From Phoronis australis (Eukaryota; Phoronida; Phoronidae): 64,000 bases of DNA. The stretch lies in assembly GCA_002633005.1 (NCBI GenBank), contig NMRA01000245.1:186001-250000 (forward strand), written 5' to 3'. The notes beneath the pieces are model-generated. The model had not been told where the DNA came from, made no database searches, and saw nothing but the letters and a program-made list of their open reading frames with translations. This document shows, piece after piece, positions 38,801 through 50,800 of the stretch (position 1 is its first letter; each line of letters opens with the position of its first letter). A program made the position numbers and the translations under genes.

Positions 38801-41800
38801 ATCTGTCACTGATCTTATTAAAGGAATGTTTATGGTTCCGTTAAGGGTTTATCTGGCAAAAGTCTGACTTTTGATTTAGGTCACTTTGTACAAAATCTCA
38901 TCAATTTAGCACACAAGTTGATAAACAAGTGAAATTTTCATTTTTTCACGTCTTCTTAAATCATAGCTGCACCTAAGAAATGCAACATAATTTCCAAGTT
39001 CGCTACCCCAGCTACAACATGACAATGTGTCGAGAAAATGTGGCTATTCCCAACAATTTTGGAACCCTTATGGCAATTTGCCATCTAGTTAAATCCTATA
39101 CTAGGGAAGTGTCATTGTAAACTGCGAAGTTTAAGCTTTCCCATTAGCTTTGATAGTTAATATACATCAGAGTTTTCACTAGGTGGTGCTATCTTTGTCA
39201 AAGTTAATGCATGGGGACATGATCTGACATTCGCCCTGGTCACAGTAGTGACCCCTGTTGATAACAAGGATGGAGGCTGGAGTTGAGTATTGCCACAGTA
39301 GTGACATGTCCATGCTGCGCTGGTAAATCCACTTGAGCTGTTAACTTTGATACAAGATGGAGTTTTTTAAAAGCATTTCCACTGACCGACACTCCCCTAA
39401 ACATTGGAGCGTTGGAAAGGCCTTTTTGTAACATCAAAATAGATCAATCTTGGCAATTTGTGCGAGGCACACAGCTCAAGTCATACCTGTCCATCCCTGC
39501 TAACTTTATGGCTAGGGAGGTACATATCAAGCTACATCGCTCACGTGTGCACTTACATGAACTGCGAGGATTTTTACATGCCCGGCAGTGTGAGATGAGC
39601 TAAGTACCAAGCGGATTGGTTACCTTCGGATAGATAATGAAAATTAATTGTTGCATCAACTGACAACAGCAAATCTCTTCCCTGGCTCGTTGTTTTCGTT
39701 TGAATGACATTTACGCAAGGTTTAATAAGAACACAGTTCATAGGTGAGTGAGCATTTTGCCTCATAGTGTGCAGATAACAATGCCGTCAGGTACTAGATT
39801 TCACTTGAGGCAGACAGTTCAGCTGCGTCTACACTGGCCTTAAGGCTTGTGACATTTCTTTTACTAGTAAGCTACATTTCTCACATTTTATGTTTAATTT
39901 CAGGTAAAGTGGATGATGTACTGGATAGTGTTTGCGTTGTTTACAACTGCTGAAACGTTTACAGATCTCTTACTATCATGGTAGGTCTGTGTGTGGTTTT
40001 GGTGTGCTTGAACTGGAAAACTTACTCCGTCTCCAGGTTGTAAACGCTTAAACTTGGAATTCTTAGTTTTTTTTCTGACAATGACATAAGGAGACTGATA
40101 GGCTCGTGTGCAACAACTGCTTTGGGTTGAGGACGAAACCAGCTGTCTTGTTAATGTAAATTAACTTGGTTACATGTGACCGAGGTTTTCAGGTGTTCTG
40201 AGCTTTGTAGAACCAGCTGTGTGAAGTATGTAAATGAAGACTAGAAGCCCTGGAATACAGATCAGGAACACAATTTTTGTTTCCAAAGTGCATTCTCAGC
40301 TCTGCAGGCATCTTGTCTGTCAGTTGTCAAAACGATTTGAAAGATTTTTGCGAGACTGGACACTGCGATATATGGCAGTGACGTGCTGATACCACATATT
40401 TGACTGCAATAGCAGCTCCCCATCGGCCTTTTTTTCCTCACAATTTCCTTGACATTAGATTATCGTTATAACAGTTAGGTAGAGTTCGTTGGAAATTGAC
40501 ACTAAGATATAAAATTAGTATGTTCGGGCATCAGTTGATTTTCGAGCGGATCTGAGTGGTGATGCACTACCTGTTAGCCATTTTAGTTTCTGATGAGATA
40601 TTGCTTTCCCTTGATTATAGTCAAGATTTTTTTGGACCTTGACATAGAGGGCAGCAATTTTCATCTTTGGCAGCATTGTTCTGAATATGTTGTGTGATGC
40701 TAATAAACGCCCAACCAAACACACACCCTAAGGGGTGTAGTTGTGGTGGCGTTTCAATGCTTTGCTCTTGTTAATATAAACACAGAGTGATGTTCTGTGC
40801 TGTTTGAAATACTAATACATTGTCTGGAATAATGTCTAACAATCAAAACACTTAAACCATCTCCTTAAACCAGCATTTTGCTCTGTTTCGGTACCTTAAA
40901 GCAAAATTCAAATTTGTCCTTTTACTCTCACAGAACTGGTCTGATGGCCTGTGACTTGTATTTGCGGCTCATTCGTCAACAACTCAAGATCTGACCAGCC
41001 TTGTTATGTTTTTAAACCCCAGAGCCCATGGGTTGTTAAGAATTCGAGATTGATGGCTAGACAGCAGCAAAATGCAGCTTCACTTGAAATAGTGATCCCT
41101 GGTTATCTTAGTGAGACAGGAATGAGTCACACTACCTTTGCTTAATGGCTACTGTGAATGCAGAACCAAAGTGCCATCCACACACAATCTGACCCTAGAA
41201 CACATTACTCCTGGAACAAGTCCTCCTCGCTAGGTTTGAGTGGTGTTTTGACACAATTTAAACTTGTGGAACTTTCCCCACTTGTCACAACTTAACGCCA
41301 CCTTATCGAGGTAGGGTAACTTTTGTCACTTCTAATCACTGACAGTAGTAATTATCAGATGCAGTTACACGCAAGCTGGCCTTCTTTTTCACCGTACTCG
41401 CATCAGCTGTCCATTATCAATTATTCGATGTGTGTGTGTGTGTGTGTGTGTGTGGATGCTCCACTTAAGTGAGGCAAGTTGTTCCAGGGTAAATCTGCAT
41501 GTGGACGAGTCCTAAGATGCTGAATTTTGCTAGGTCGCTTATTAGTCTCTATAGTCTCATGGATAGTCAATACTCATTGGAGCGCCAACAGTTAACACAA
41601 AAATTTGTCTTTTCAAGGTGATCAGGGTTCTGCTGTTCTGGTAAAAGCTGTGTCAAAATGTCTTTCCAAGACGGCCACGGATCTGCATTTTTATTGAGGA
41701 TGACACCAAAATCGTTGCTTCCCTCTTTCTCTGACATGTAATTATGAGAGCAGAAATCTGTGCAGGGATTAGTCCTTGAACTGACTTGTGTAAACCATTG

Positions 41801-44800
41801 CTTGTATGTCCTGAGGTGTGCTTCATTAGCTGATGAGTTTGCAATTAGTTGAACTGTGTGGGAATAGGCTTGACTTATTGATCTTGGTTAATAGTTTCTT
41901 AGGAGTGTGGAATACACAAGTGACATTGTTGTGTTGTATGTTTTATCATTAGATGATTAAATGAGTACTTGCGGGGTGGGTTGTTGTATTTTCATAGGCA
42001 AATGAAAATAGTGAACAGTTTGAAGATGCCTACCGTAGATAAAAATTCGTACAGACATGCTGTTGGCAAAGAGAGAAAGCCAGTGTGGGCATGTCTGCCC
42101 ATAAATTGTCCACCATTCACTTTTATTCTATGTTGTGGAGGTTTTGTGTTCAGAACTGTTGTCTGGAGTGCCTTTTGAGAAATTGGCTTTTTGTTACGCT
42201 GCATTGTCACATGAGGCTCGTGTCCATCATATGCAACCAAGTGCAAGACGCTAGTATGGAAAAGGAATTTTGGCAGTTGAGCATGATCTAACTCAGAGGT
42301 ATTGAGGTATTGAGGTACACCAAATGTGGTGAAGACGCAACAGTGATGTATACGTACTGCTTTGATGCGCACACGGTCAAACTCACGGTATCTTTGTCAA
42401 TCCCGTAAAAAATAACGAACATACGGGTATTATCAATAAATATACCAGGGGTATTGACGTAGCAAACAGACGACACCGTTGTGTCTTGCATACCAAGTAC
42501 ACTGGGACCCTATAATAAAATTTAGAACGTCATATGTCAGGAATGGCTGATCGGATTTATGCTTTATGTAGTGTTTCCCAAAATGCTATTTAAATAACTT
42601 TTGCTCGACGGGTAGTCAAAAACAACTGTTTGTGAAAAAGTACAAGTTGCATAAAACGAAAACAAAATGACATTTATAAAAACTGTTATAGGGTTTTTGA
42701 GATTCCATCATGAGCATAAATGTCAAAGGAAATTTTGCCATGTTTTTGAAACTATTATTCGGATTTGGATGAACCTTTTTGACTGAATTGCTAAAAACAT
42801 GATGGCGTGATCCAGTTCATAATGCACAGGTGTAAAGTTAAAAATCTAAATCTTCAGGATTTGTACTTTCAGAAAATATTTAGTTTTATGAAATTAATTT
42901 CTATACTTTTATAGATATTTGGCTAAATCGTCAAACTTTTCAATAAGATTTTACGTATCCTTAAGGTATAAACATTTGCCCAGGTTTGGTAGCGAAGTAA
43001 CTATTGTAATTCTGCCCTGGTGTTGGGAATTAGATCTTCACATAGCTGTAATCTTACTAATCCTGTACTAGTAACCCGTTGCTTTGACTGGATGCAATTT
43101 TATCCTTGTGTCCGTTATATGTGGGTGCAAAAATAGAAATGCCTCGTTCTTGTCGCTTTCCCGGCACCCATCTCTAGTTATCTGTAACGGAAATAGTCTC
43201 ATATAACGTGCCCGTATTTTGAGAACCAGTTTGATGCCCGTTATTTAGTGAAGAAAACTGGTTCTCAAAATTCGTGCACGTTATATCAGACCATTACCTC
43301 TGTAACAGCTAGCTGTGGTAACAGGTCAATCTCTTCTTTCTCCAGGTTACCATTTTACTACGAGCTCAAGATCGTCTTTGTCTTATGGATGTTGTCTCCA
43401 GCTACGAAAGGCTCGAGTATACTCTACAGGAAGTTTGTTCACCCTCAGCTGATGAAGAGGGAAAAGGTGTGTGAAACCTTGTGTGGGGATTTCAACATTG
43501 TATGTACGGTTATCAAAGGCATGGCTTGTACACTTTTTGTACAAACCATCATTCAGGGTGGTTCATTATTGTTCTGTTCTTTTTTTCCAAAAGTGTATGT
43601 TATGGCCAATTTCTGGACAAAGATTGTTTCAGTACCCGAAGTCAATGAAATTTTTTGGTACATTTATTTAGCCTCGGCCTAGCTTTCAGTTTTCAATCAT
43701 TCAGGGTGGTTCATTGTTGTTCAGTTCTTTTTTTCCAAAAGTGTATGAGATAGCCAATTTCTAGATGAAGATTTTTTCAGGGCCCAAAGTCGATGATTTT
43801 TTTGGTACATTTATGTATCCTCGGTCTAGCTTCCAGTTTGCAACTGGCTTCATACATGCTGAAAATAGTCAAAGTTCCTGTCTTTGATTTCCTTATTTAC
43901 CGAGTTGATACTGGGACAGTCAGGCGAGTTGATAGTCGGACAATCAGGTGAGTTGATACTCGGAAAGTCAGGCGAGTTTGTACTGGGACAGTGAGAATAT
44001 CATTGCGTTACCATTACCCGGCAAACTTCATCATAGAATTATAAGAGAAGGGGACCAGTCTGCACCCTTGTAGTTGTTGGCAGGATTAGTCTTCGTTGTT
44101 AACTTACTCAGCATCATTTCTGTAGCCAATCATGTACCAGAATAGACTAGAGCCGTGAAGTCTCGCTTTGGTACAAGTTTATTTGATATTTTGTTATCAA
44201 TTTTAATCATAATGATATCAGTATCCATAACTTGTTCTTTGCTTGTTTTCAGTTTAAGGCAATCACTTCTTTATTAAGTAGCAGGAAAAGCTTTTGAGGA
44301 AATGTCATTCACATGAATGTTTTAACAATTTCCTTAAATTTGAATCGTTACAAGTACAGTATTTCCTGGCTCAGAATGTCTTGTGTAGGATTTGACAGCT
44401 CCTGCCTGTAGGGTCCTGTAATCTAATGCCTTCTGTATGACATTTGAACTTAACAAAACCATGTACTTGTTCCGTTAAAACAACAGCTGGCTGACTGTGT
44501 GCACAATCAATGTGCCTGGGTTTTTAATAACGTAAAAGTTGATTTTGTAAAACCTTCTGTCACACATTTATTCCGTATGACCAAAAACTTTAAAAAATGA
44601 CTGGAATACATCATGAGACTCTGTGATCAATGGCATATAAACAATTTTACTGTTCACCAGTAGTTATCAGTTTATCAGTACAAGATTTCAGGGCATATGC
44701 ATTGATATCCCATTTGTTTACTGTTCTAACTGTGTACCATCCATTTGTTGAATTCAGGACATCGATGAGTGTATAGACAAGGCAAGGACACAGGGTTACT

Positions 44801-47800
44801 CGGCTCTTGTTAAGCTGGGTAGCCAGGGTATTAACATGGCTATAAAGACAGCTATTACAGTAAGTACTGCGGGGTACGGTGATTCAGGGGATTCAGTGAC
44901 AAGATCCAATGTCATTTGTTTAATTAGTTCAGTGTTTATTTATTTATTCATGAATTTATTTACTAGAACGTCGTCGGAAAATAGAAAATAGCACAATAAT
45001 TAGCTTTAGGTGGTATAGAAGGCTTGACTACATGTCTGCCATTGTTTGTATTGTATTCTGGAAGATGTAGTGTCGTACTTCACCAATAGGGGTGTTTGTG
45101 ATGTCAGCCCAACTTCCAGTTTGAATAGTTGTTACTATGGAGATTATTCAAGCTGGAGAGTACCCTGGGTTGTTCAAACTTAGACTAATATTCAAGCTTT
45201 TAGAGCTTAATTGTGTAGTCAAGCTTTCATGCTAAGCTTGCATAACCTTGCTAGTAATGTGCCAGATATATTTCTTTTATCGCTCTTAAGTGTACAGCAC
45301 GAACTACATTTTCCGGTGCCAAGAGGCCATCAGGATTGTTTTCTTTCGGTCGCTAATCATTAAGAAACGAGCTTTGCTTGATATTGTCAGTTGGAATTGT
45401 GTTACCAACCAACAATTTTATTCAAGCTAGCGCGGCAGTGATTACCAAGAGGCCCGGTTGTCCGAGCTTGGATTCATTGTTGAAAAGGGTGATTGCCTCA
45501 ACAAGCTTAGTCAAGATTTTTACAAGCCTGAGTTGTTGTAATCCCAAGCTCACTACAGTTTAAGTCTCAATTAGTCCAGAATGCAGCAGTTCTCACATAT
45601 GTCAGTTAAACTGCCTTGTGTCAAAAACTAACTTTTGAGCTTGGCCACTTACTGTTGCAAAATTGGCCTACCATAGTCTTTCTTGCACTGATTAGAAATG
45701 ACATTCAGGCTTGAGTAGACCTGACAACTGGTCATTGCTTCAGGCCAGGCCTATTAACTTGCTCATCACAGGGGCTTATTTTCAATTGCCAACACAACTA
45801 GGACCATTAAGAGAACTCAAGGGGATTTATTGTAATCAACTTCAGTTATAACATGATAAGATTGGGAGGCTGTCTCTTTGGATGCACAAATATGCCTGTA
45901 AAAGAAATCCATGTTTGTAACTCCAGAACAGAGTTTTTAGCAGCTTTGATGACACTTTGGCAAAATGTGAGAGCATTGACCTGTATTTCTGATTTGTTAT
46001 GTAACAGTTCACTGCCTTACAAGTAGTGCCACCTGTGGTCTGGTAGCATGTGTCCAGGGAGCCACAGTCAATAACAGACATCTGTTCTGGTGTTGCCTTT
46101 TGTGTCAAAATTTATTGAGCTATTTCTCCGACACTGGTAAAAATCACTTCCAAATATTCTTAAAGGAGTTTTTGATTCATCGCTTTTACGGTCATCTGAG
46201 CACATGTCCTCAACAAATGCCGCATGCAGAGGCAAAATGCAAAACAAATCATGATTTATGTAAGGTGTGACGCATTTGAGATGGTTAAGCAAGTCACAAG
46301 GTGTCACTGTCACAAGTCTCGCATATGAACAATGCTATGTGTAGATAATGACAGGTACAAATCCAGAATAAGTATACAAGTGTCAAGTCATTAGAAGATG
46401 CCTATGAAATAGGAACAGTAATATTGAGATACTTTCACTGTGGCAGTGAATTGGCTTGCTTCATGTGGATTCAAACCACTGAAGTCAAAGGTGCTACAAT
46501 CCCACGTTCTATTAAAAATACATTTAAGTAGATCGTTATAAATCTGGGCCTGGGGTCCAACCCCTGTACTCAAAACCAGATTTAAAAAAACAATTGCATG
46601 TCACGCTTTGAGAACTGGAACAATGCGACGGGATTGGTTAGTTTCTAGTCTGAGTTCGGGTGAAGCTTGCTGATCTTCATAGCTTCATCTTGAATAATAA
46701 CAAACCGTTTTTCAGTCACTACTCCAGGCCCCAGGCTATAATCTTTGTGCTGTAAATCAAACTTGATATAATTTTTGTCTTTCTATTCTAGTTATTATAT
46801 AATTGTCTTATTACTTTGTGCTCGTAACATTATGGTTTATGCATACGTGTCTCTAGTCCAGGTTCTCACATGACGACTCGTAGATTCGAGGTACAAACTC
46901 GAGTGAAAACTCGATATTTTGTGTACAAACTCAAAATTTCAAGTTCAGACTCAAACTTTTAGCTTTGATGTTGGAGTCACCAAGTGCAAATTATGATTAG
47001 ACAGTTGTTCTTGTCAGTCATTACATATTTGAGCATATAATAATAGACACTTATCTTGAGTTTGCACAAAAGCAAATTTAAGAAAGTCTGGGCCCAGAAA
47101 TCATTTCTGTGTAAGAAAAACGTTGAGGTCGTTTTTTATGTTAAATTAAATGTTAGTTTTTGACACTAAGGTGGTTTTTTATGGTATGGTGTTCCTTTTA
47201 AAATTACCGCAGTTTCCATTGAGCCAGTTCACAACGCTCATGTCTGTTTTGCCCGTTACACAATCCTGGCCTCTAGACTTTACTGTCTTGTACTTAGAAC
47301 TGGTGTGACCCTTTTGACGACGTTGTTGTACGTGTGTAAGTTGCTGTTCTAGATGAGTGTCGCCACCTGGCAGGTGTCGGCTGTGGCATATGAAAAGCAG
47401 ATGTCAGAGCTGCGCGAAGAGTTGTCGAGAGAGGCCTCTATTGGCAGTAGTGAAGAACTACACCACCTAACTGAGGAGTCTGTGACTGAGTGTGATATTG
47501 AGCTGTCACCATCGAAGGAGTCAACGGCAGATTTGAGTCTAAATGAACAAACATCGAGTAATTCTGTCGACGATAATTATCTGAATACGTCGTTGTCTAG
47601 GCAAGAAAAATTAGCGATTAGCAAAGAGCTTGGACAAATGTCAAGAGAGACTATTGCTGAAGTGTTGAGGGAATTGTCACGGGAGGCAACTATGAATGAC
47701 TGGAATACTGATAGTGGAGATAACTACTGAGATGTGTCAAGGGAGACAACTGGAAACTGAACTTCAAAGAACACATGAAGGAGTGATTAAAGATGGTGAC

Positions 47801-50800
47801 CCAAAAAAACTGTTCAAGAAGTTTAAAGAGATATGCGCAGATCTGAGACCTATGGATGTTATTTTTGAATGCGTGTTAAGTAAATAATAATAATGACATC
47901 TTAGAAGAGTGTGTGCGTAAGTTTATTGTACCTATAATGAACTTTTGGTTTCCTTTAGGCCATCAGTCAGTTGAGGTCTAATGTAGTAAGTGGGTGCTTG
48001 CTTGTCACACATTTTAAAGCAGCTTTGTTCTGTTGCAAGCAGTTGAGCTTTACATGCATAGTCTCCTGAGCTAGCACCAGCCTATGGAACTGCACACAAC
48101 CCAGCGTAACAGAGAGTCATTCAGGGTGTTCAAATTCTGGGGTCAATTGTCGCATGACATTCAATGAAAATTTGCATTTAGTGATCCTGAGCATCATTTG
48201 CCTCTAATGTAATCCCACTTACTGGTCAGTTCCTTTCTATGGCAGTAACTGCCGTTGAGTTGTAAGTACTTGTGCACTGAATAACCAATAAGACTGCACT
48301 TATCTGTCACGCTCATGTCCACGATACTTTGAATAAAGCACAGAATGACAACCAAGAGTGTTCTAGCCAATAACCAACGAAATGATTATCAGTTTTCAAT
48401 TTAAAGTTAGGTGTCGACATTGCTCTTGTTGGCCATTGTTTTTAAGTTTCCCTAATCTGCCCATGGGTACCTTGGTTTCTGGGAAAGTGACACATCCCAG
48501 GATGTGTTACGGTGTCCATTTGAACACCTTGGATGGGCTCTAAATCAGTAGTATTCCTGAGTTCCCCTAAAACTTGCAGTAAGGTCAAGTATCACGTGAA
48601 CTACCATGTCACCCTGGAGTATTGATATCATCACTTAAAACGCTCCTCGTTGCACTTACTACAGGATGTAAATAGCCCAGGACACAATTTTAAGTGCTGC
48701 ATTAAGAGAATCTTGCCACGTTTAATTGCACAAGCATCTGCCGTTGACAAGACATGGTCCCAGGTGTATTGTTTAAGTGTTCATCTCGGCATAATGTTGG
48801 GGCGCTTATAGAATTTAAAATTAGCTGTACATACGGTTTTTCACTTATTTAACACGCAATATGGCCGACATGTGAAGTTGTATTTTGTTGAATTTCTTCA
48901 CAAAAGTAACCATTTTAATCATTGGTAACTTTTAGTCTAATTCTGGCATTGATTGTACAATGTGTTCACCACTTGTAGTAAATTAATTAGCCTTTGAAAT
49001 GTGAAAGAGTGACAAACTAAGTGGTGAATTACCTTACAGTTTATCAGTTATAGCTGCTCGTTTGTGAAATTGGACGGGGTATTGTTAAAGTGAATTGCAA
49101 GACAAAACAGCAATTATATAAAAATCTTCTTGGGCCATTACCACGAAAATTCTTATATTGCAGATGACAGTGGAATCTTAACCATGGGATCTCGTATTAT
49201 TTATGCATTTTTAAAATGTGGTGTCACAGACTTATTTATTTTACTTGATCGAACAGTTTATGTAAAATACAGATACAATGCGAAAGACTGTTAAAAATTG
49301 TTTGAAACTAAGACATTGCCTCACTCTTGTATGTTTAGAGCCAGACGAAGCTGGTGGATCAGTTGAAAAAGAGTTACAGTATGGGGGACATATCAAGTGC
49401 CGGCAGGGATGGTTCGGAGGAGAGAGACAGCGATGGCGTAGGTGAGACACGGCCAAGCTTAATTTGTTCGTTTAAACACATCCTGGTATCGGGAAAATGT
49501 TAGAATCAGGCAGCTAGGAGTTTTCAGCCACTGAGTGCAGTAGCAGTCGTGTTTACTTCTTGGCAGCGCTAAAAAAAATTAGGTCTGAAGTTGCTGGACC
49601 CAAATTTGGTGTATAAGATGAAAAAATTCCAATTAAATTGAATCCGTTGTGTTTTATATATCGAAGTGAATCATGATCTATCACTTGGGTACAAAAGATC
49701 CCCAAAGTTTTGGGTCCTTGCATTCTCTTACTATAAGTGTGAACATTTTTAATAGGGGATCTTCATAAAAAATTTGATTGCGATTATTAGAAAATGGAAG
49801 AACATGAAGCTTTAGGTATTTTTTGTACCTGGTTCAAAGGTCACGATTCGTTTCAATGTATAACCTACAAAAACTTGATTTAATTTAAATTTTAACTGTC
49901 TTTTTCACAAAACTTGCGTTCAGCAAGTTTAACATTGGAATATCAAATCTGATTGCAGGGAGCTGAGGTGTGTCAAAGTGAGACAAAAGTCAACTGTGAA
50001 GTAATCTTTAACTAAAGCTTATTGTGCTTTCTATGAATGTTCTCTTATTTATTTGGTTATTTCCAATGTTTTATGTGTTTTCCTCTAGACAATCGTTTCA
50101 TTGAAGAAGAGCTGAGTTTGAGGCGCGAGCCAATAGTGGAAGAAGAAACGAGTGAAGAGACATCTGTAAAGCCCGTGTATAGTGCAATGATGGCTGAGGA
50201 CGGTTAGTTGTGTCATGATTTGTTGTTCGTGCCAAGAATTGTACAATGACACTTGGTGTACCTCAAAATCCAACTGCAGTGTAAATAGTCCCGAGTGGCT
50301 TGTGTTTCTGCTGCCTGCTGCTCAAACAAGTAGTGGTGGATCTGGCATTTGGATGGTTATCCTTAAATCCTATGGACATTCATTTGGATGGTTATCCTTA
50401 AATCCTATGGACATTCATTTGGATGGTTATCCTTAAATCCTATGGACATTCATTTGGATGATTATCCTTAAATCCTATGGACATTCATTTGGATGATTGA
50501 CCTAAAATCTGTTAAACTTTATGTTATACTGAAAGGTATATTAAAAACTGAAGTTTTAAAACTCAGTTGTGTCCATGCATTATGTGTGGGTTAGGAAATT
50601 GAACAATCTGGGACTGGGTGTTAAGCCATGCGTGAGCGTTTGGAAACTTTATTTTTGAGAAGTTGGGGGGTGGGCATTTACAGTCAATCTGCTCATACAA
50701 ATGCCTTTACCGTTTTTTTTTTGCTGATGAGTACATACACAAAACTTACCGAGAGTGGTGTAGATGAAGTAATATCCCACGAGACATTATTCCGCGTATT

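Larger units (their letters stand above)
37438..39903 (+). other. REEP intron 2
   Basis: The 2.5-kb intron carries an inverted family 3 element (37523-37800) and, at 38217-38323, a candidate alternative first exon. Nothing else was recognised. Confidence 0.8.
39981..43345 (+). other. REEP intron 3
   Basis: The 3.4-kb intron holds a family 4 element with a TG microsatellite (41176-41508) and a family 1 palindromic MITE (43182-43310) that ends only 35 bp before exon 4. Confidence 0.8.
43467..44757 (+). other. REEP intron 4
   Basis: The intron holds a 149-bp tandem duplication and a 24-bp minisatellite, and is otherwise plain. Confidence 0.8.

Noticed and set aside
50203-50208. TAG right after exon 8 as the real REEP stop
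   Set aside because: The GTTAGT is a usable donor, and the next two exons join in phase with a plausible tail. Read-through remains a possible isoform.
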